The translations under genes and the position numbers were made by a program. A stretch of 64,000 nt of DNA, taken from NCBI RefSeq assembly GCF_963678635.1, contig NC_087063.1:7036386-7100385 (forward strand), in the 5' to 3' direction. Position 1 is the first letter of the stretch, and every line of letters begins with the position of its first letter. The stretch is from Symsagittifera roscoffensis. Its lineage: Eukaryota; Xenacoelomorpha; Acoela; Convolutidae. The notes below the pieces were generated by a model that was not told where the DNA came from, did not search any database, and was given only the letters and a program-made list of their open reading frames with translations. Below, one piece after another: positions 56,816 through 64,000 of the stretch.

Positions 56816-58545
56816 ACCAGGGTTGACCTCCATACAAAAAATGCTTATTATACAGTTCTATACAAAAAAAATGCTTAACTTACAATTCCATGGATGGGTT
56901 CTATGAAAAAAATGCTTATCATAGGATTTCCAATTATGAAAATTGTATGATAAGTTGTATAAATTGTATAAAATTGTATGAAATTTTTTTTTTCATTGAT
57001 TTTTTTTTCAGGAAAACCTTTAAAAAGAGTTTTTTTGGTAAGTTTAAATGAGTTTGATTCGTTTTTTGAGTAAGTTAGATCAAATTGTCCCATCTTTCAT
57101 TTTTTTTTGACAAAAAATATCATACGATTTCCATTCTATAAAAATGGTATGATGAGCATTTTTTCGATAAACAAACTTTTTGTTCAAAAACTTTCAAAAA
57201 AGCATTTGTGAAGTTCAAATGAGCCTAAATGGTATTTTTTTAATAATTGAAATCATATTGATCATTAAAATTCCTTAAAATATTTTCTGACAAAAATGAT
57301 TATCATACGATTTCCTTTCTATGAAAATGGTATGATAAACATTTTTTCCGTGATCAAATTTTTTGTTCAAAAACTTTTCAAAAAGCATTCAGGAATTAAG
57401 GCAACTGCTCAAGAGGAGCTCAACCATACAATTTTTCTGTAATCTGATAAAATTTCGTTTAGAAACGGTCTTTTTTCTCCTACCAGTCAGGCTAGCTATT
57501 ATCATTAACTCTTCGAGTGTTTTTTGCATCGACTCAGTTACAGTTTTCATTTAAAAGATTCTAAGCTGAGGTTTCCAAAACTTTCCCGTTTTTTCAAAAA
57601 ACTAAATTAAAAAATTATTTCAGACTATCCAAAAAACTTGCTTTTGTCCTATACACAATTCTCCCTAATGCTTCGAAAAAAATTTTGCTCCTTAAAAAAA
57701 AGCTAATTACGCAATGTTGATCATAAGCGTTTGGGTTTGACAACTAAGTCTATAGAAGCTTAGATGGCCGATTTTTTTGATAAAAAAAACTTTTTTCTTG
57801 AAATATGTTTTTTAAGTCACCACATTGTGCAAATCAGTGCAGCATTGTGTTTCTGAGCGCCATCACCTGGGTTATTTTCGAATGGATCTTCTCGTACATG
57901 GTTCCGATGGTGGTCTTAAAGTTTTTTTTATCGCACGGATAAAAGTTATGATACATGTGTATTCTGTATTCATGTGCATTTTCACGCATTCTTTGTTTGT
58001 TTTTAGATTATAATTATGTAATGTTTACTGGGAGCTGACATGGAATGTGTTTTAGATCTGCAGATTTGGACTTCGGAATGCCGTCTCCAATTTCTTGTCA
58101 GCAGTTTTGAGTATGAGGCAACCCTTCCCCTGGTGTTGGTTACCAGCAAGAGTAACTCTCTGCTGTCTCAAATTTGAGGAGAGAAACTTACAGGAAACAC
58201 AGTAACAGAGTTTCAAACCTCAAAAGTTTTCTGTAGTTTTTATCTTCTGTTGAGAGACCGGCAAGTTGGACTGGGCTAAGATTTAGTTTTTGCCTCATGT
58301 TATTTCTTTGTTTTGCTCAATCAAAAACTGAGTTTTATGCAAAGTTCTTCCGTAAATGTTTATCTTACAATTATCATACAATTCATTTAAATGGAAAAAA
58401 TGACTATCATACAGTTCCATTGTATAGAGACAATGGTTATCAAGTGATTATCATACAATTTATTTATTCTATGGAATTGTATGGAATCGTATGATAAGCA
58501 TTTTTCCATAGCATTTTTTCCATAGCATTTTTTGTCAAACCGCGA
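56816..58545. repeat. Region with motifs of the ttgtatgataagcattttt TIR family
   Basis: The left border ccagggttgacctccatac resembles the end of the element at 39,008. Copies of gtatgataagcattttt or its complement recur at about 56,850-57,340 and 58,350-58,520. The right end near gtcaaacc is degenerate. It may be one larger relative or several fragments. Confidence 0.45.
57826..57930 (+). CDS. Possible membrane-protein exon
   Basis: One plus frame is open and strongly hydrophobic (IVFLSAITWVIFEWIFSYM) after an aaatcag acceptor-like site, with a possible donor within gatggtggtc. Another frame is also open, so this is ambiguous. Nearby 57,488-57,540 has a strong polypyrimidine acceptor and a short hydrophobic frame, and 58,060-58,210 is GC-richer with two open frames. 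These could be scraps of one transporter-like gene or chance. Confidence 0.2.
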
Positions 58546-59105
58546 AGTCAATAAAAACCAGCTATTCAATTTCAATACTTTTATTAGGTTTATCCTACTA
58601 GGAAGGAAAATTTTCTGGCACAGGTTTGTATGTCATTATGTTGCCAAAAACGTCTCTTCTCCTATTTTGGCAAGCGATTCCTTCTCACTTTAGTTTATTT
58701 TCGGTGTTAGGGTGGAAACTGACTCTGACTGCCTTTCAAAAATGAAAAAAAAAATTGAACTGAATTAAATCTTTCAAACCACACACAAGCTACAATATCT
58801 ATCATTAATCGCTGACATATCAAGTTAGAGACAGTAAATTTGAAACTATATACCTAAAGTTTTGCATCATGACATGAAATCATCGAGTTTCAGACATTCG
58901 AGAATTAAATGTCTGTGAACTCTACAATAGTACCAACCAATATGCAAATTTTAACGACTCACAAAGCACGAGTAAGATGCAAATAAGCGCAAATTACCCA
59001 AGGTCCAGTCATTTTAAATTCATGCCAAGATCTTGAATATTATCAAATCTTGAATATTATTAGCAATGAAACCTTAAAATACTTCCGGCTTTTTACAAGC
59101 CTTGT
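58546..59105. other. AT-rich spacer without recognisable features
   Basis: I see no gene, RNA gene or repeat family member in this stretch. Confidence 0.5.
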
Positions 59106-59553
59106 AAAAAACCTGTTTTTGGTTTATTGATGATGTTTGAGAAAACCGTGACTATGTGTTTGCTCATTAATTTGCTATGAAAAATACTCAAAAAACTGAG
59201 AATTTTTTTGGACATGTCTAAAGATTTTGACGATACTTTTAAAATCTTTTCAAGATTGAACCAAAAATCAAGTTCCTGTGATGAGCTGCCGGAACGATCG
59301 TACACGTACAGGTACCTAGCCGTCCAAACTGCATGAACTTATAATGAGAAAGTTGTACGATCGTTCCGGCAGCTCATCACAGGAACTTGATCTTTGGTTC
59401 AATCTTGAAAAGATTTTAAAAGTATCGTCAAAGACTTTAGACATGTCCAAAAAAAATTCTCAGTTTTTTGAATATTTTTCATAGCAATTTAATGAGCAAA
59501 CACATAGTCAAGGTTTTCCCAAACATCATCAATAAACCAAAAACAGGTTTTTT
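59106..59553. repeat. Near-perfect 200-bp inverted repeat (long hairpin)
   Basis: The left arm 59,106-59,304 and right arm 59,354-59,553 are complementary with about eight differences, separated by a 49-bp loop. The arms start aaaaaacctgtttttgg and meet at ccggaacgatcgtaca. Each arm contains short open frames but no domain. A transcript would fold into a ~200-bp duplex. It could be a foldback element, an inverted duplication or a hairpin-RNA locus. Confidence 0.92.
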
Positions 59554-61979
59554 CAGAGGAAACGTTTTAAGAGCTTTTTAAGAATACCTATTTGGTGAAA
59601 AATAAGTCAACATTTGAAAAAGAGCATTTCGAAAAATAACTAGTAAATCTATTCAGATTCTGTTTCAGTTGATTGCCAGAAAAACTCATTACGAGAGTGT
59701 TCGTTATTTGTCACGGTTTTCTCCCAAATTTTAATTGATTCCTAAAATGCTATTCTTGAATGTCGCAAATATCCACTGAGAGGTAATCATCGGAATTTTC
59801 TTAGTTTTTCCACCTGAGATTTTTTTTGTTGAAAACTATAATTGGTAAACTTTTGAAATATGTGCTTTAATTTTAGACCAAAAAATGATGACTCCTAGTT
59901 CTTTTTTTTGAAGGCGCTTAGGCTGGTGATTTAAACTACTTTATCTGTTTGCTCAAAATTGTTCAAGACTGATGATCATCAAAAATTTTGAAAAATTCTA
60001 TTCCGATTTTCATTTGGACAATTAATAGTTACGCTCATAAATTTATTGATTTTTTATAATTTCATTAAGCGATGTCAGTTTATAGATTCTTCTGAGCACT
60101 TATAAAATTAATTAGCCTAACTAGCAATTGTGTTACCTGTGCCAATCGACAAGAAGGCCGTCGGTTTTTGTTATTACGGTTTGAATTTTATTCATTGTAA
60201 ATTGACCGTACGATACGTCAATTATGGAGACTAACCACGCAACTGACGATTAACGACGTTATCTGCCAGAAAACTGAAATAAGAGTGGTTTTTCCGAATT
60301 GAACTAATTAATTTTCAAAATTTGACTCGAAATAAAGGCAACATCTACAGAACGTAGAAAACGGCAGTAAAGAACAGAAACAACGATCGAGAGATTATTG
60401 CAGAAAAAAATACAGTTAAAATCGTTGCTGGACGTATTTCACAAATCGGGAAGGCTGACGAGAAGAATCACTACTCTTCCAGGTAATAAAGATGGAGCTT
60501 CTTTTGCGAAGACCGAGAATTCGGAAAAATCTCGTGCTATATTGCAAAACTTACATATTAACAATTTTTAGTTTCCCGGAAAGTCTTGAATTTAATTTAG
60601 TTACATCGACACTCGTTATCAGATATCGAAGAGCTAGGAGTTGTGGGAAGGGGTCGATCCATCTCCGATGGAAGGGTTGGTTTTCGATACTGCACAAAAA
60701 CAATAGCAATCTAATAAATTAATAGTAATAATGAAACAGCCCTGTTTTTAGGAGTGATCTCGTAGTCTAGGGATACTGAGACCCAGCCATGAGCTCACTG
60801 TTTTGCAAGTAATTTAAGTTAATTTGCGCGCCTCAGCTAATAAATTTTAAGCAGTAATGATTTTTTGACCCAATTTTACGCGAACCACATTTAATTGGCT
60901 ATGGTAGAGACGGTCAAAAGCACCTAAAGCTCTATTTAGGCACTAGCCAATTGTTTTAGGATCTAGTTTTAGTTTCCATCGGTGTGTACTTCCGAGCGAT
61001 GTTACAACGATTTAATTTAAAACCGAGGAGGTTTTTTTCAGAAAATCTTCAATTAATCTTCAATAAGACGGCCAAAAACGTTTTTTGAAAATCTTGAAAA
61101 AACAATTGCTCATTTTCTACGCAAGTCATTGAAAATGAATTTTTGATTTAAAAAAATATGTTTTGCCGCGGCAGATTCCAATCGATAAATCTTTAAAGTA
61201 TACGTTTTTCATAATATCATCATGAGATATCAGCAAAAATTTCCTGCTTTACAGAACTGTTTGGCAACGTATTGCAATAAATTATTTGTCGCTCTCCTTA
61301 AATTTTGCGTATTGTCTAATTTTGCGAGTTTGCTGTTTATTACATTTAGATATTGTTTTAGGTAATCTGCAGAGTGTGATTGAGTTTTCTGAGATGTACC
61401 CTATACCCTCCCTCCCTGAAGAACAGTTGTGAACTGTACCTTACCATGAGGGTGGAAAAAGCGTGTGCAGTGTCCACAGAGAGGAGTGAAGTGGACTGAA
61501 TTGAGTTGCTCATGTTCGCCCACCTCTTCAACTGTCACTTCCTCAAACAATGATGAGTTTAAAACACTATTTTGGGTAAAGTTAAAAATCTGACCTCTAA
61601 GTCAACTTGGTTCGTTATCTTTTCTGTAATGAGTTATCAAATTGTTTTTGATCCGATTTATTTTTTGTTACTTTAAAATTATATTTTGCGACATCTTCGT
61701 TTTTACTAAATATAATAAATTTAAAAGGCCAAGAACTTTTCAAAGTTATTTTTTTGAAGAGCCGCAAAATTACAATTTTCGGATTTTTGAAATTCGAATT
61801 CACAGCAAGTAAAAATGATGAAATTGCTCTTGTTTAGAATTTCAATTAAAATTGAAACGATGCACTGGCAACCTTAGAATACATAAAGTTAGATACCAGG
61901 AACCTCAGCTTAAAAAATTGACCTTTAAGTAGACGTTCATTTCTCGATTTTCAATTCATTTTTTATCAAAACATTGCAG
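59554..61979. other. Mostly non-coding region before the terminal exon
   Basis: Besides the tentative exon at 60,361-60,482, I see only AT-rich sequence. Short open frames at 60,125-60,240 and 60,492-60,722 are weak. Confidence 0.4.
60361..60482 (+). CDS. Possible internal exon
   Basis: The segment is open in two plus frames (containing NDREIIAEKNTVKIV in one and TIERLLQKKIQLKSL in the other) and ends at a good CAG|GTAATA donor. Base composition is richer in GC than its surroundings. Neither frame leaves phase 0, which the terminal exon at 61,980 would need, so at least one further exon would be required. No family is recognised. Confidence 0.22.
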
Positions 61980-62147
61980 AAGCCGTCACTTCATATCCGC
62001 GAATATCTCATCTTTTCCATGAAAGACAAATTCGCGACGCTTCCGGTCGAAGACAAAGATTTCATAACTGGGCATCAAGGGCCGCCTGTCAGTTATTACG
62101 AAGACGTGAAAAGCTACGAGACCAAGCTGGAGGCCCTCCAGGAGTAA
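61980..62147 (+). CDS. Terminal coding exon of an unrecognised protein
   Basis: After a clear acceptor (aaaacattgcag) the frame reads 55 codons to TAA at 62,145-62,147: KPSLHIREYLIFSMKDKF..., GHQGPPVSYYEDVKSYE, ending KLEALQE. GC content and codon use are clearly higher and more even than in the flanks. AATAAA follows at 62,467. The C-terminal end looks helical and charged. I do not recognise the family. A minus-strand open frame over the same bases is its shadow. Upstream exons were not identified with confidence. Confidence 0.6.
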   Translation, partial: KPSLHIREYLIFSMKDKFATLPVEDKDFITGHQGPPVSYYEDVKSYETKLEALQE

Positions 62148-63400
62148 GGAGGGAAAAAGAAACAAATTAAGACCCTGGAACAAAAACAGTTATATCAATC
62201 AACCAGAAATTGCTGCCAGATGCGCTGTGAAGACTCAAAAGAAGACTTATTTTTTTTAAACTCTAACGTGATTAGTATGGTTCAGTGTTTAGTTATAGTT
62301 AGAAAAAAAGGCTGGTGTGTGTGTGCGTGTGTGTGTGTGAGAGAGATAGTGTTCTGAAGATTATTTTGGCCCTAATTCAGTTTCCTGAAGATAGTGGGGC
62401 GTATGAGTAAAAAAACACTAGGTTGTGGAAGCATCACGAATTGTTCCGATCATAGTTCTTTTTGCCAATAAAAACATACATCTGAAAAAATTTAGAAAAC
62501 ACTTATCTAGTCAGCAATGGGAAAAAATACTTTAAAATATTCCAGAACTATGACAAGTTTTATGTTCTAATTTATTATAACAATTTAAGAACGACTCTTT
62601 TTATCCATACCCAGCCAGAAAATCAAAAACAAAGGTCCATTTTTTCTCGCAACTCAGATAAAATTTTCAAACCGATTACGAAGCAATGAAGCATGACTGA
62701 AAATTAATTGGCATGATAGCAAATTCAATAATTTAAGAAACTTTGAGTTACGTAAAGTTGATTTAAAATTCTACGCAAAGCGTTTTTTCTGTTTTCTTCT
62801 TACCTCCGACTCCTGGACAAAAAAAAATAATTTTTCATCATACCGTGGATAAAAATGCGCGGATAAAAATATCAAACCCAAAAATCAAAACACACATGAT
62901 TTGGGTATTTATTAGAACAGGCTGCATGCTGCTGATCATAATGCACTGAAATAAGTAGCTGTTTTGCTAACATTTTTGGTAGAGTTATGTGGGCTTAATA
63001 AATAGACAGATGACCATAACGCGCGATTAAAAAGTCTATTATTAAACAAAGACAGTTATAAAAAGTGTCAATGAATTTAAGGAAACCAAAAACAAACTGA
63101 TATTTTTGCAGCAAAGTACACAATGAGCACCTCATTCTAGGAGGCAGTTTAGAACTTTTCACGCTTCATTTTACAAAATCTATGCTTAGTGTAAAAAAAG
63201 TAAGGTTAAGTAGCAAAACTGTCAGAAGTGAAAAAAAAAAATTCACAAGCAGCAAAGCCTTAAAGGATTCAGTCAATGAAAATGAACACAGAGGCGAAGC
63301 TGCGCTTCGCAAAAACTTGTGAGAACACGACCAAAAAGCAGCTCTATCAAGTGGAAAAAGAAAAAGTAGAAATAAGCCTCGAATTACCAAAAACTCGGCT
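62148..63400. other. Non-coding 3' flank
   Basis: This holds the possible 3' UTR of the exon above, a GT/GA microsatellite and AT-rich sequence. No other gene is seen. Confidence 0.45.
62315..62346 (+). repeat. (GT)n-(GA)n microsatellite
   Basis: About 13 GT units with one GC interruption run into three or four GA units, 170 bp after the terminal exon's stop codon. Confidence 0.95.
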
Positions 63401-63480
63401 ACGTGTAGGGTTTGAATCTGCGACCTACTGCAATCAAAAGATTTTGAGTCTCACGCACTATCCACTCAGCCACGCAAGCT
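63401..63480 (-). ncRNA. tRNA-Leu-like sequence, probable SINE head
   Basis: Read on the minus strand there is a perfect A box (tggctgagtgg), an anticodon-loop-like ctcaaaa that would give CAA, a long variable region and a B-box-like agattcaaacc. The A-to-B spacing of about 54 nt fits a type II tRNA such as Leu. The acceptor and T stems do not pair well, so a functional tRNA is unlikely. Downstream minus-strand sequence reaches an 11-base T run near 63,231-63,241, which could be the end of a tRNA-derived SINE. Confidence 0.45.
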
Positions 63481-64000
63481 ATGCCGACAAACACTAGTTA
63501 CGAATAAAGCAGCTGTATATGCTAATAAATTGCCAATGCCATTCAGCAAAAGTGGCACGGAATACAAATAGACTCAATTTTGCAAGTAAAACTATGAAAA
63601 AAACAAGCTAAAGGCATCCACACTAACTTTGCATGCAGCAAACCGCAAAACCACGTTATGTATAACTTATGCATTTCAAAAAAATGGAAATATTTTGAGA
63701 TAGAAAATTTCTGATATCGAGTTTTCAAGATTGTTATGTATGTGTTAACTAATTACTAATCGAATGTCAAAGCACAATGTGAAAATGCTGTAAAGGTGTC
63801 CCAAAATTGGCACCAATATTTGAGAATTAGGTTGGAAAATTCAGAAGGTTCGTACTAATACACTCGTTTCGCAAGTGTAAAAGTCTTCTAATTTCGGCAA
63901 GCTAACAAACTTGACAATTTTGGTAAACCAAACCGTTGGCATGCCACCTTTATATTCAAGTTTAAAAATTTGCTTGATTCAACTCTACTTATCCAAATTA

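Noticed and set aside
61986-62183. 65-aa minus-strand open frame
   Set aside because: It is the shadow of the terminal plus-strand exon, which has a proper acceptor, stop and poly(A) signal.

Overview
This 64-kb window looks like nuclear DNA of an invertebrate animal. It is AT-rich and gene-poor, its coding exons are short, spliced and GC-richer than their surroundings, and it is packed with transposon-derived repeats plus one 200-base assembly gap. The gene families recognised (a CDC50/TMEM30 flippase subunit, a fibrinogen-related domain and an ADP-ribosyltransferase-fold protein) are eukaryotic. Two introns of the CDC50-like gene fit only GA-AG borders. Such introns are known from appendicularian tunicates, so a larvacean-type genome is possible, but this is a weak inference. 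No bacterial operon, CRISPR array or plasmid feature was seen.

Layout. Bases 1-20,540 form a tandem array of composite repeats. It carries three copies of a CDC50-like locus: copy 1 (3,811-6,794) reads through, copy 2 (11,156-11,576) is a broken first exon, and copy 3 (14,084-17,065) has all four exons but a frameshift. The array also holds fragments of a hAT-type MITE, a foldback element, and a 2.1-kb duplication that is almost identical between its copies. Bases 21,868-24,056 and 27,775-30,190 are diverged copies of one segment. Between them lie the gap, the C-terminal exon of a fibrinogen-related gene and a decayed Ty3/gypsy pol gene on the minus strand. Bases 30,191-32,467 are non-coding, with a G-rich tract and a cluster of homeodomain-type motifs.

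From 32,468 to 56,477 I can assemble one plus-strand gene of ten exons. All phases agree and the coding length is 1,344 nt (447 aa). Its C-terminal half resembles an ADP-ribosyltransferase-like domain. Its ~10-kb fourth intron holds nested TIR elements and a 5.1-kb GC-rich minisatellite of 28/31-bp units. That minisatellite is open in all three plus frames only because the unit length is 1 modulo 3 and the unit lacks stop triplets. Other introns carry MITEs with clear 8-bp target duplications and a 50-bp repeat that multiplies a 3' splice site.

From 56.5 to 64 kb the sequence is mostly non-coding: a TIR-type repeat region, a near-perfect 200-bp inverted repeat (59,106-59,553), one convincing terminal exon (61,980-62,147), a microsatellite and a tRNA-Leu-like SINE head. 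The recognisable genes do not form a pathway. What dominates the region is duplication and transposon turnover around a few exons.
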